DNA of 13,958 nt from CAYUNT01 sp964446285 (GCA_964446285.1 CAYUNT010000123.1:1-13958); one strand, 5' to 3'. Counted from the first letter of the stretch, positions 6,815 to 13,883 are shown. Made by a program: numbers and translations. Notes: a model not told the origin generated them from the sequence alone.

Positions 6815-7348
6815 ATGAGGCAATACTCTTCCTTTCTTCGCGTCGAGGCTCCTCTGGAAAACGTTTGGAATTTCTATACAAATCCTTACAATCTGGAGCG
6901 GATCACCCTGCCGAGGATGCGCCTGCGCGTGGTGCGGGCCGATTCGCCCATGCGCCAGGGCGCCAGAATCCTGATGAGCGTCCATATCGGGCCATTTCCC
7001 ATGCACTGGGAATCGCTCATTACGGATTTTGAACCGATGCGCCGGTTCACTGACTCGCAGGTTCACGGCCCCTTCTCGCGCTGGACGCACACGCACGAAT
7101 TCGAGGCTGATGGCGCCGCCGCAACGCAAATTCGCGACATAATCCATCTGGAACTTCCGCTCGGGCTTCTCGGGCAGGCCGCCGGATTGAGTTTCATGGA
7201 ACGCGAGATCGAGGCGTTGTTTGCCTGGCGCGAACAGGCCGTCCGCCACATCCTTTGCCAGTCCAATCCCAATACCAACCCCGATCCTGCTCCCAATCCC
7301 CCTCCGCGGGAATCCTCCTCTTCCTCCTCGCCCCCCGCCGCGCCATGA
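6815..7348 (+). CDS. SRPBCC (START-like) ligand-binding family protein
   Basis: This is a 177-residue protein. The first 145 or so residues match the SRPBCC helix-grip fold family in order: 'FLRVEAPLENVWNFYTNPYN' near the start, 'RITLPRMRLRVVRAD', 'QGARILMSVHIGPFPMHWES', 'RRFTDSQVHGPFSRWTHTHE', a 'RDIIHLELPLG' strand and the closing helix 'FMEREIEALFAWREQAV'. This subgroup binds hydrophobic ligands; the ligand here is unknown. The last 30 residues are a Pro/Asn/Ser-rich tail. The ATG at 6815 is chosen because the domain begins immediately; longer in-frame extensions run into the TPR gene. Its stop overlaps the start of the acyltransferase gene (ATGA, 7345-7348), which suggests translational coupling and a lipid-related job. 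Confidence 0.85.
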   Translation: MRQYSSFLRVEAPLENVWNFYTNPYNLERITLPRMRLRVVRADSPMRQGARILMSVHIGPFPMHWESLITDFEPMRRFTDSQVHGPFSRWTHTHEFEADGAAATQIRDIIHLELPLGLLGQAAGLSFMEREIEALFAWREQAVRHILCQSNPNTNPDPAPNPPPRESSSSSSPPAAP

Positions 7349-8355
7349 GACGAAAAAAGAAAAACCGCAATACCTGGCACCGGAAACTCCGCCACGCCGC
7401 CGTGTATTATGCTGCGCGCGGAGTGTTTGACGTTGTGCGCGGACTGCCGTTTGAAAGCGCGCAGGCGCTCGGGCGCGGAGTGGGCGCGCTTGCCTGGGCG
7501 TTCGACCGCCGTGACCGCGCCGCCACACTCGCTCATTTGCGCCGCGCTTATGGCGATGCGCTATCGCCCCAGGAACGCCTTCGCATTGCCCGAAAATCGT
7601 TTGATCATCTCGGTTGTGTCGCCGCCGAAATTGCCCATATTCCCCGCCTGACCGCCGGCGAATTGCGCGCTCGCGTGCGCGTGGAAGGAGAGGAAATCCT
7701 GAAGGAAGCGTATGCCAGGGGCGCGGGACGCGGCGTGATTGCCCTTACGGCGCATCTGGGCGCATGGGAATGGATTGCTCAATACGGCCGGCTGGTTATG
7801 GGACTTGAAGTTCTGGCGATCGCCCGCGAAGCCTCCAATTTGCGAATCCAGGACTGGATGGAGCGCATTCGGTCGTTTCATGGAGTTCAGGTGGCCTATC
7901 GCAAACGCGCGGGCGTTCGAGTGCTGCGGACGCTTAAGCGCGGCAATGGCGTTGGCATCCTGGCTGATCAATGCACAAAGGGCGAAGGCGTATTTGTTCC
8001 TTTTTTCGGGCATCCGGCGCATACACTGATCGGCCCGGCCCAGATGGCCATTGCCACCGGCGCGTCGGTGGTTCCCATGTTCATGTATCGCGAGCCGGAT
8101 TTTTCCCACTATACGTTTGAAATCCAGCCGCCCATCCCGATTCCCGACGGCCCAACGCCGCTTTTGCGCGCCTGCCAGCTAACTGCCCAGTTGACCGCGG
8201 CCATCGAAGCCGCCATACGTAAGCGCCCGGAACAGTGGGCCTGGCTCCACCGCCGGTGGATGCGCACCCCTGAAACCGACGAAGACCCGGTCTTCGATCC
8301 TGCCACGGGCCATCTTCGGCCGGGAACGCGCCCGAGTCCGAATTCTCCGACATAA
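7345..8355 (+). CDS. LpxL/HtrB-type lipid A (Kdo2-lipid IVA) acyltransferase family protein
   Basis: This is a 336-residue protein of the lysophospholipid/lipid A acyltransferase family, which adds secondary acyl chains to the lipid A precursor at the inner membrane. The HX4D/E catalytic motif is present as H137-LGAW-E142 in 'ALTAHLGAWEWIAQYG'. Other family landmarks are 'GVGILADQC' (202-210), 'VPFFGHPAHTLIGPAQMA' (218-235), and the C-terminal 'RPEQWAWLHRRW' (294-305). The N-terminus is basic ('MRRKKKNRN') and is followed by an amphipathic rather than a strongly hydrophobic membrane anchor. The ATG at 7345 overlaps the SRPBCC stop. The length is close to that of E. coli LpxL (about 306) with a Pro-rich tail. 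The acyl chain and the exact acceptor cannot be told from sequence. The downstream LptC/LptA-like genes support a lipopolysaccharide role. Confidence 0.9.
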   Translation: MRRKKKNRNTWHRKLRHAAVYYAARGVFDVVRGLPFESAQALGRGVGALAWAFDRRDRAATLAHLRRAYGDALSPQERLRIARKSFDHLGCVAAEIAHIPRLTAGELRARVRVEGEEILKEAYARGAGRGVIALTAHLGAWEWIAQYGRLVMGLEVLAIAREASNLRIQDWMERIRSFHGVQVAYRKRAGVRVLRTLKRGNGVGILADQCTKGEGVFVPFFGHPAHTLIGPAQMAIATGASVVPMFMYREPDFSHYTFEIQPPIPIPDGPTPLLRACQLTAQLTAAIEAAIRKRPEQWAWLHRRWMRTPETDEDPVFDPATGHLRPGTRPSPNSPT

Positions 8356-8366
8356 ACCGCACCTGC

Positions 8367-9170
8367 GTGAACCGCCTTATCGTGAACCGCCCCATTCGCC
8401 CCTCCGCCTTGATCCGCGCCTTTGCCTCCAGATTCGCTCGGGTGATTCTGGCTGTGGGGATTTGGGCGGCCGCGCGCGAGGCCGCTTTCTCGCAGATCGA
8501 TGCCGATCCCGCCATCCCGTATTCGCCCGAAGATGCCCTCCCGGCGGAAAACAAACTGCAAGTCGAGGACATTTTCCTCCTCATGACCTCCGGAACGCTT
8601 GCCTTGCGCGATGTCCACGCCGACCATGCCATCTTCGACGAAGATTCACGCACGGTCATCACCACTTCGGTTACGCTGATCCTCAGTCTGCCCGAGCAAA
8701 AGCAGACGATCACTGCCCACGCCGACAAAGGCCGCATTTTCCTGCTGGGCCGTCGGGAACGGATGAAGGCGCAACAAAGTGAGCAATGGCAGCCGCTCAC
8801 CATGAAACAACTGCGCGAACTCGCCAACACCCCCGACGACCGGCGGACCTTCGGTGATATTGTTCTGGAAGGCCCTGTCACCGGCCATACACACGATGGC
8901 GGCGAGTTTCAGACCGGCCAGGTCGTATGGTCCGAACACCTGCGCCGTCTTCTGGTTCCCAGCCCCTTTACTCAGTTCATTCCTTTGCCCGGCGGGGGAG
9001 AACTTAAAATGAGCGGCGGAGGATTCCAGGTGGATTCCACCTTGCGCCGCTGGACTTACCATTATACCGATGAAAGGCCGTTTGTCGGGAGTCTGACTCC
9101 CGGCGCGCCAGACGCGTCCGCCTCCTGGGCGGATTCGGGCCGTGGCGGCGCCAGGACGCCATCCCGATAA
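8367..9170 (+). CDS. LptC-like lipopolysaccharide transport protein
   Basis: This is a 267-residue predicted exported or membrane-anchored protein. An Arg-bearing N-terminus and a hydrophobic segment (about 22-41) form a signal/anchor, followed by beta-rich sequence in the style of the LptC/OstA fold: 'LALRDVHADHAIFDEDSRTV' (78-97), 'QTITAHADKGRIFL' (113-126), 'GDIVLEGPVTGHTHDGGEFQ' (163-182), 'TGQVVWSEHLRRLLVPSPFT' (183-202) and 'GGGELKMSGGGFQVD' (209-223). The order (added G/V strands, a target 'W', then 'G.GF..D') is typical of LptC, which passes lipopolysaccharide from LptBFG to LptA. Similarity is structural in style and weak in identity, so the assignment is moderate. Starts are GTG at 8367 or GTG at 8382; no ATG precedes the signal. 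It begins 11 bases after the acyltransferase stop and lies directly before the LptA-like gene. Confidence 0.7.
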   Translation: MNRLIVNRPIRPSALIRAFASRFARVILAVGIWAAAREAAFSQIDADPAIPYSPEDALPAENKLQVEDIFLLMTSGTLALRDVHADHAIFDEDSRTVITTSVTLILSLPEQKQTITAHADKGRIFLLGRRERMKAQQSEQWQPLTMKQLRELANTPDDRRTFGDIVLEGPVTGHTHDGGEFQTGQVVWSEHLRRLLVPSPFTQFIPLPGGGELKMSGGGFQVDSTLRRWTYHYTDERPFVGSLTPGAPDASASWADSGRGGARTPSR

Positions 9171-9196
9171 TCCGTGAGATTGGATTTGCCGATCCC

Positions 9197-10066
9197 ATGA
9201 CTCCTTCGACTGTTCCCGCGATTTCTTTGACTGACTCCATCGAGATGAAGTTGCACGCGACGCCCCAACGGCGCAGGCGCGTGTCCGTTCGGAACCGCGC
9301 TGGCGCCGCCACTGTATTGATGGCGCTTTGGGCGGGATTTGCCCTGGCGGCGCAAACGCAAACCAAAAACACCGCCGCTTCCGCCGCATCTGGAGCTGGC
9401 TCGCCGCCCGCGGCGGCCCGCGCCGATTCGCCCACCTCGAAATCCAAGCCCTCCGAAGAATCCGCCGGGATGTCCTCGCTTCCCTTTGACCTCGGCGCGC
9501 TGGGCAGCAACGTCAAGTGGTCCGTGGCCCCCTTGCGCGGAGAACAAGACACGTCGTCCTTCCTGTTCGATCCTGTTGCGAAAACCCTGGTGGAAATCCT
9601 TCTGAACGGCTTGGTCCACATCGAAACGGAAAACGCGAAAGTCGATTGCGAGGCGTTTTCTTACAACGGCACAGACAAACGCATGACCGCGCGCTACAAC
9701 GTTGTGCTGGACTATTCCTTCTATGACCTGAAGGCCAACTGCGGCCAGTTGGTCTATGACCTCGCCACGGACGAAATCACGCTTTCGGTCAATCCCGAGG
9801 TGAACTGGCGCGGCAGCTGGATCCGCGACCGCAACGCCATTATCATCAAGCGGTTCCCCAACGGACTCATCAGCCTGAAAACCGTAAGCATGACGCACGC
9901 GGAAGTCCACGACCTTGGGGCTGTGCGCCCCGGCGCGCGCGCAGACGACCGCCCAACCTCGACCGCCCCGCGAGACATCACTCCCGATTCGCGTCCGCCA
10001 TCCGCCGCCCTCCCCCCCGCCGCGCCAACCCGCACTCCCGCGCCGCCTGCGGCTCGAACTCCCTGA
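9197..10066 (+). CDS. LptA/OstA-like periplasmic protein
   Basis: This is a 289-residue exported protein. An Arg-rich n-region and the hydrophobic segment 'AGAATVLMALWAGFALAAQ' (35-53) form a signal peptide, then a Ser/Pro/Ala-rich linker. A beta-rich core runs from about 120 to 240: 'LVEILLNGLVHIETENAKVD', 'CEAFSYNGTDKRMTARYNVV' and 'LKANCGQLVYDLATDEITLS', the recurring 'a.c..l.Y...t.....' pattern of OstA/LptA jelly-roll strands. The tail (about 243-289) is Pro/Arg-rich and disordered-looking, unlike short classical LptA. The proposed role is a periplasmic bridge or accessory for lipopolysaccharide export. The start is uncertain: ATG 9197 gives a long n-region, and the in-frame ATG at 9245 gives a more usual signal peptide. 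An lptB gene, which often follows lptA, is not present in the window. Confidence 0.6.
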   Translation: MTPSTVPAISLTDSIEMKLHATPQRRRRVSVRNRAGAATVLMALWAGFALAAQTQTKNTAASAASGAGSPPAAARADSPTSKSKPSEESAGMSSLPFDLGALGSNVKWSVAPLRGEQDTSSFLFDPVAKTLVEILLNGLVHIETENAKVDCEAFSYNGTDKRMTARYNVVLDYSFYDLKANCGQLVYDLATDEITLSVNPEVNWRGSWIRDRNAIIIKRFPNGLISLKTVSMTHAEVHDLGAVRPGARADDRPTSTAPRDITPDSRPPSAALPPAAPTRTPAPPAARTP

Positions 10067-10133
10067 TTCGCTGATCCAGCGCTCCGCTGCGAATTTCGCG
10101 GCCATCTTTCTTTTCCGGAGAATGCCACTCATC

Positions 10134-11081
10134 ATGCTGGCGCTAGTTACCGGCGCGGCCGGATTTCTCGGTTCCTCGATCTGCGATGCGCTTATTGAGC
10201 GCGGCGATTCCGTGCGGGGGGTCGATTGCTTCATCAACTACTACCCGCGGGCTATCAAGGAACGCAATCTGGCGCCGCTGCGCGCCCGGCGCGCCTTCGA
10301 GTTCCATGAAGCCGATCTGGCCGTGGCCGATCTCGGGCGCTTGCTCGATGGCGTTGAGGTGGTGTTTCACCAGGCGGCGCAGGCGGGCGTCCGCGCCTCG
10401 TGGGGACAGGAATTCGAAGTCTATACGCGCTGCAATGTCCTCGCGACGCAACGCCTGCTCGAAGCCTGCCGTCCGCGCCACATCCGCGTTGTGTATGCCT
10501 CGTCGTCGTCGCTCTACGGCGACGCGGCGCGCTATCCGACCGTCGAGACCGACCTGCCCGCGCCCGTTTCGCCCTACGGCGTGACAAAACTCGCCGGCGA
10601 GCATTTGTGCGTCCTGTATTGGAAAAACTTTCAGGTGCCGACCGTGGCGCTGCGTTATTTCACGGTCTATGGACCCCGCCAGCGGCCGGACATGGCGTTC
10701 CACAAGTTTTTCCGCGCCATGCTGAAGGGCGAGGAACTGCCCCTCTATGGCACGGGCGAACAAACGCGCGATTTTACTTATGTGGGCGACGCGGTGGCGG
10801 CCAATCTCGCCGCCGCCGAACGCGGAGAGCCGGGCGGCGTTTACAATATCGGCGGCGGATCGCGCGTATCGCTGAAAGAAGTGTTCCGCGTCATGGAAAA
10901 GGTCACGGGCATTGCGCCGCGCCTGCGCTCGCTGCCGATGCAGCCGGGCGACGTCCTGCATACGGGCGCGGACGTCTCGCGCGCCAAGCGCGACCTCGGA
11001 TACAATCCCGCCACGAGCCTCGAACAGGGCTTGGCCGCCGAGTTTGAATATGTAAAGGAACTCATGCGCGAGGGACTCTGA
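10134..11081 (+). CDS. NAD-dependent sugar-nucleotide epimerase (SDR family, GalE/UDP-glucuronate epimerase-like)
   Basis: This is a 315-residue extended SDR. The Rossmann motif G7-AA-G10-FL-G13 lies at the N-terminus. 'VFHQAAQAGVRASW' (77-90), 'YASSSSLYGD' (121-130) and Y148-GVT-K152 give the catalytic Ser/Tyr/Lys set. 'RYFTVYGPRQRPDMAFHKFF' (174-193), 'GTGEQTRDFTYVGDAV' (206-221) and 'GDVLHTGADVSRAKRDLGY' (272-290) are typical of UDP-glucuronate/UDP-glucose 4-epimerase relatives. It interconverts nucleotide-sugar epimers in the cytoplasm; the sugar cannot be fixed from sequence. The ATG at 10134 puts the Rossmann motif at the usual distance. The ATG at 10122 has GGAG only one base away, while for 10134 the same GGAG (10117-10120) is 13 bases away. 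It follows the LptA-like gene by 67 bases, which suggests surface glycan or lipopolysaccharide sugar supply. Confidence 0.9.
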   Translation: MLALVTGAAGFLGSSICDALIERGDSVRGVDCFINYYPRAIKERNLAPLRARRAFEFHEADLAVADLGRLLDGVEVVFHQAAQAGVRASWGQEFEVYTRCNVLATQRLLEACRPRHIRVVYASSSSLYGDAARYPTVETDLPAPVSPYGVTKLAGEHLCVLYWKNFQVPTVALRYFTVYGPRQRPDMAFHKFFRAMLKGEELPLYGTGEQTRDFTYVGDAVAANLAAAERGEPGGVYNIGGGSRVSLKEVFRVMEKVTGIAPRLRSLPMQPGDVLHTGADVSRAKRDLGYNPATSLEQGLAAEFEYVKELMREGL

Positions 11082-11118
11082 TCCGCAATCTGCATCGCGC
11101 TTGAAGGAAGGAATGCGA

Positions 11119-11203
11119 ACCTCAAGGGCACAAAGACACAAAGAAGAAAGATTTTTCGCCAAAGAGATGGCTTTTCCCCTTTGTGCCTTCGTGCCTTTGT
11201 GGT
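11119..11203. repeat. Palindromic A-rich tandem repeat upstream of carA
   Basis: The 25-base arm at 11119-11143 (ACCTCAAGGGCACAAAGACA…) matches the reverse complement of 11179-11203 (…CCTTCGTGCCTTTGTGGT) at 21 of 25 positions. Each arm is made of ACACAAAG/GCACAAAG units 8-9 bases long. It has the same architecture as 1851-1941 and the same sequence type as 859-910. It lies between the epimerase stop and carA, where it could act as a terminator of the envelope operon or affect carA mRNA folding; either role is inference. Confidence 0.75.
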
Positions 11204-11232
11204 GATACATACGAAAGGAAGCAGTTCAAGAC

Positions 11233-12396
11233 ATGGCAATTGGTCACAGTGTTCTTCTCGATCACTCCGAGCGCAAACCCGCCCTGCTCGTTCTGGAAGA
11301 CGGCGCCGCCTTCGATGGACGCGCCTTCGGACGCATGGGCGAGGTCTGCGGCGAGGTCGTTTTCAATACCGCCATGACCGGATACCAGGAAATCCTGACC
11401 GACCCCTCGTATCGCGGCCAGATGGTGTGCATGACGTATCCGCTGATCGGCAATTACGGCGTGAACGAGGAAGACATCGAGGCGGCGGCGGGGCGTCCGT
11501 GGGTTGAAGGGTTCATTGTGCGCGAGTTGTCGTCGATCGCGAGCAACTGGCGCTCGAACCTCGGGCTTTCAGATTATCTGGCGCGGGCGGGCGTGATGGG
11601 CATCGAGGGGCTGGATACGCGCGCGCTCGTTTTGCACCTGCGCAACCACGGCGCGCTGCGCGGATGCATGTCGTGCACGGACCTCGATCCCGAGTCGCTG
11701 CGGGCCAAGGCGCAGGCGCATCCGCAAATCGACGCGGCGCGCGACCTGACGCTCGAAGTCACGCGCCCGAGCGCCGCATCGTTTGAACCGGCGCCCTTTG
11801 CCGATGCGGCCGCGCTGCCTGTGAGGCATGTGGTGGCGGTCGATTATGGAATGAAACAAAATATCCTCAATTTGCTGCGGGGCGAGAATTTCCGCGTCAC
11901 GGTTGTGCCGGCCAGCGCGACCGCCCGCGAGATACTGGATTTGCATCCCGATGGCCTGTTCCTGAGCAACGGTCCCGGCGATCCGGCGGCGGTTTCGGGC
12001 GGCATCGCGACGGCGCGCGCGCTCATGGTCGAACACCGCCTGCCGACGTTTGGCATCTGCCTCGGACACCAGATTACGGGCTTGGCGCTTGGCGGGAAGA
12101 CGTTCAAACTCAAGTTTGGGCATCACGGGGCGAATCATCCTGTGCGCGACGAAACCACGGGGAAAATCGAGATCACGTCACAAAATCACAACTATGCCGT
12201 GGACCCCGCGACCGTGAACCCCGCCGAAATCGAGATCACGCACATCAATTTGAACGACGGTTCGGTCGAGGGATTGCGCCACAAAGAATTGCCAATTTAC
12301 ACCGTGCAATTCCATCCCGAAGCCTCCCCCGGCCCCCACGACAGCCAGCGCCTCTTCAACCGCCTGCGGGGGCTGATCGACAAGCCTATGGCGTGA
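11233..12396 (+). CDS. carA: Carbamoyl-phosphate synthase, small (glutamine amidotransferase) subunit
   Basis: CarA hydrolyses glutamine and passes ammonia to CarB for carbamoyl phosphate synthesis (arginine and pyrimidine pathways). It has 387 residues, against 382 in E. coli. The N-terminal CPSase small-subunit domain shows 'GEVVFNTAMTGYQEILTDPS' and 'MTYPLIGNYG'. The class I amidotransferase domain shows 'DYGMKQNILNLL', 'LFLSNGPGDPAAV', nucleophile C276 in 'FGICLGHQ', and H361/E363 in 'FHPEASPGP', matching E. coli C269, H353 and E355. 'SQNHNYAVD' is also conserved. The ATG at 11233 has AAGGAA at 11215-11220, 12 bases upstream. No carB follows: the next gene is unrelated and of different base composition. 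The protein appears intact and functional. Confidence 0.97.
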   Translation: MAIGHSVLLDHSERKPALLVLEDGAAFDGRAFGRMGEVCGEVVFNTAMTGYQEILTDPSYRGQMVCMTYPLIGNYGVNEEDIEAAAGRPWVEGFIVRELSSIASNWRSNLGLSDYLARAGVMGIEGLDTRALVLHLRNHGALRGCMSCTDLDPESLRAKAQAHPQIDAARDLTLEVTRPSAASFEPAPFADAAALPVRHVVAVDYGMKQNILNLLRGENFRVTVVPASATAREILDLHPDGLFLSNGPGDPAAVSGGIATARALMVEHRLPTFGICLGHQITGLALGGKTFKLKFGHHGANHPVRDETTGKIEITSQNHNYAVDPATVNPAEIEITHINLNDGSVEGLRHKELPIYTVQFHPEASPGPHDSQRLFNRLRGLIDKPMA

Positions 12397-12470
12397 TGTG
12401 CATGGATGACACTTCCATTATGAACGTTTGAGAGTATTGTCCGGTTTCGCTGCAGCATTGCACCTAGTGA

Positions 12471-12501
12471 TTGAAATCTGATCCTCTTTGTGACAAATAA
12501 T
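12471..12501 (+). promoter_or_regulatory. Possible sigma70-type promoter for the low-GC gene pair
   Basis: TTGAAA at 12471-12476 (five of six against TTGACA) is followed after 19 bases by AATAAT at 12496-12501 (five of six against TATAAT). Transcription would begin near 12508, just upstream of the strong ribosome-binding site and the GTG at 12532. The spacer is two bases longer than ideal and the AT-richer sequence raises the chance of random matches. Confidence 0.3.
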
Positions 12502-12518
12502 GCGCCAGATGTATCGTC

Positions 12519-12524
12519 GGGGAG
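12519..12524 (+). promoter_or_regulatory. Strong ribosome-binding site deciding the GTG 12532 start
   Basis: GGGGAG ends seven bases before the GTG at 12532, near-ideal spacing. The alternative in-frame GTG at 12490 has no such sequence and would fall upstream of the predicted transcription start. Confidence 0.65.
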
Positions 12525-12531
12525 CAGAAAC

Positions 12532-13275
12532 GTGGGCAACTTACTATTAAAAATTACCGGCCCAAATGTCACACCGGAATCAGTTTCGGTGGATGATTTA
12601 TGCAAGTATCTGGAATTGCTACAAAAGGCAATTCGCGCGGAGTCGCCTACTCCGGAAAGCGCATCGGTATCTTTAGTCCGAATCAGAAAGGGAAGCAATT
12701 CACTAGCTTTTTGCGCCACTCCTGCGGCTGAGCGCTCGTATTGCAGCATTATTACAAAGATTACCGGAAATCGTTTGGAAGATATTAATCTTTCTGCCCA
12801 CGAATCGCTCTATGAAATGCAGCAGAGAATGTTTGCCAAGGACCGAGCGGCAATGCTTCGATTTTCCAATGAGGCATCATTACCCCGCCTTGTGATTTCT
12901 CCGAAGCATCCTATTCCGGCGCCGCCAGCTGAAGTAAGGATTTCCGGAACGACCTCGCTCTTTGGCCGCTGCATCCAAGTTGGTGGAGCAACTCCGAAAG
13001 TAGTCCTATTGGCACACGATGGAAACAAACACCACATCGAAGTCAGTGAAGATGACGCCAAGCGATTTGCAAAAAATCTATATGAGGAAATGACGATCGA
13101 GGGAACTGCAGAGTGGGATGCCAAGACCTTGGAGATCATTTCATTTCGTGTTTCGGAAATGCACCCGTATCGAAGCCCGGGGCTTGTTGAAACTTTCAAG
13201 GATTTGGCTAAAATGGAGGCCGGAAGATGGAAAGGCGTCAACGCAGAAGAGTTTGTTAAATCCATGCGAGAATGA
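12532..13275 (+). CDS. Unrecognised 247-aa protein paired with a PIN-domain gene
   Basis: I cannot assign a function. The protein is 247 residues, soluble, with no signal or membrane span. The N-terminal half starts with a strand and a helix ('LLLKITGPNVTPESVSVDDL', then 'KYLELLQKAIRAE'), followed by 'SVSLVRIRKGSNSLAF' (about 45-60), a pattern I associate with a widespread unnamed family whose members read '…L..L..LLxxAix…sL.rIrkGS…l'. The C-terminal half (about 136-215) looks like a small beta domain with one helix: 'GRCIQVGGATPKVVLL', 'HHIEVSEDDAKRFAKNLYEE', 'MTIEGTAEWDAKTLEIISFR'. The gene is lower in GC than its left neighbours and has a strong ribosome-binding site. The PIN gene starts 14 bases after its stop, so the two are probably co-expressed. 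An antitoxin or partner role is inference from that arrangement; it is far longer than a classical VapB and has no obvious DNA-binding motif. Confidence 0.8.
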   Translation: MGNLLLKITGPNVTPESVSVDDLCKYLELLQKAIRAESPTPESASVSLVRIRKGSNSLAFCATPAAERSYCSIITKITGNRLEDINLSAHESLYEMQQRMFAKDRAAMLRFSNEASLPRLVISPKHPIPAPPAEVRISGTTSLFGRCIQVGGATPKVVLLAHDGNKHHIEVSEDDAKRFAKNLYEEMTIEGTAEWDAKTLEIISFRVSEMHPYRSPGLVETFKDLAKMEAGRWKGVNAEEFVKSMRE

Positions 13276-13277
13276 AC

Positions 13278-13285
13278 AGGGAGGG
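13278..13285 (+). promoter_or_regulatory. Ribosome-binding site of the PIN gene
   Basis: AGGGAGGG lies four bases before the ATG at 13290. An in-frame ATG at 13272 overlaps the upstream stop as ATGA, but its first residues cover this ribosome-binding sequence and the PIN fold begins only at 13290. Confidence 0.65.
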
Positions 13286-13289
13286 AATT

Positions 13290-13787
13290 ATGATTTGCCT
13301 GGATACTATGATTTTAATCTGGGCCATTCAGGGGTTTGAGTCTGACCAGCGTAGCGCGGAAGAAGACTGCGCTGTGGCGCTGATTGAAAAACTCGATGAA
13401 CAAAATGAGCGCGTGATATTGCCGACAGCTGTCCTTGTAGAATTCCTGCATAATGCGGACAGGTCGAAAACAGAGCAAAGATTGGCTTTTTTTCAGGAAC
13501 GTTTTGTAATTGCATCGTTTGACTTGAAAAGCGCAGTTGTTGCCGCTGAAATTATGAATCACTATAAAAAGCCGGAGAAAAGGCCGGAAACATCCGCCCC
13601 TGGAGAAGGCCGAAGACTTGATGCCGTCAGAACGGATGCAATTATTCTTGGGACGGCCATAGCAAACGGGGCGAATAGAATCGTATCCAATGACAGGCAC
13701 ATGAAAAGCCTCGCTGGCACGCTCATTATTGTCGAGCCACTCCCCCGAGCTGCCAGGCAGACTACTATGGATTTTAAGGACGAATAG
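13290..13787 (+). CDS. PIN-domain protein (VapC-like ribonuclease)
   Basis: This is a 165-residue PIN-domain protein. The four acidic metal-binding positions are visible: D5 in 'MICLDTMILIWAIQG', E51 in 'LPTAVLVEFLHN', D116 in 'VRTDAIILGTAIANGANRIV' and D135 in 'SNDRHM'. VapC relatives are magnesium-dependent endoribonucleases, often toxins cutting tRNA or rRNA. It is somewhat longer than usual VapC (about 130-145): a charged, Pro-rich stretch 'KKPEKRPETSAPGEGRR' (93-109) lies just before the third acidic residue, and a short tail follows residue 150. The gene follows the unrecognised 247-aa gene by 14 bases. An ATGA-coupled start at 13272 would add six residues. The protein looks complete. 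Toxin activity is inferred from family; no classical VapB/AbrB-like antitoxin is seen. Confidence 0.88.
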   Translation: MICLDTMILIWAIQGFESDQRSAEEDCAVALIEKLDEQNERVILPTAVLVEFLHNADRSKTEQRLAFFQERFVIASFDLKSAVVAAEIMNHYKKPEKRPETSAPGEGRRLDAVRTDAIILGTAIANGANRIVSNDRHMKSLAGTLIIVEPLPRAARQTTMDFKDE

Positions 13788-13871
13788 ACCGGTAGAAGCG
13801 CCATGAATACTGGGCAAATAGTTTAGGGAGAGAAACACGAGTTATACCCTCGATTTTGCCTCTATCTCCTT

Positions 13872-13876
13872 GGGAG
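13872..13876 (+). promoter_or_regulatory. Ribosome-binding site for the gene at the right edge
   Basis: GGGAG sits seven bases before the ATG at 13884 and supports translation of the frame that runs off the window. Confidence 0.5.
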
Positions 13877-13883
13877 TTTTATC

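Noticed and set aside
9062..10237. 391-codon minus-strand frame opposite the LptA-like gene
   Set aside because: Low-complexity Gly/Arg translation overlapping a gene with a signal peptide and OstA-like strands; a shadow of GC-rich coding sequence.
10143..11210. 355-codon minus-strand frame opposite the epimerase
   Set aside because: The plus strand encodes a clear SDR epimerase; the antisense translation has no recognisable domain.
12490..12531. Upstream GTG 12490 as the start of the unknown 247-aa gene
   Set aside because: No ribosome-binding site precedes it, whereas GTG 12532 has GGGGAG at ideal spacing and the predicted promoter overlaps 12490.
12532..13275. Classical VapB antitoxin
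   Set aside because: The protein is 247 residues, not about 75-90, and no AbrB, ribbon-helix-helix or Phd-like N-terminus is visible.
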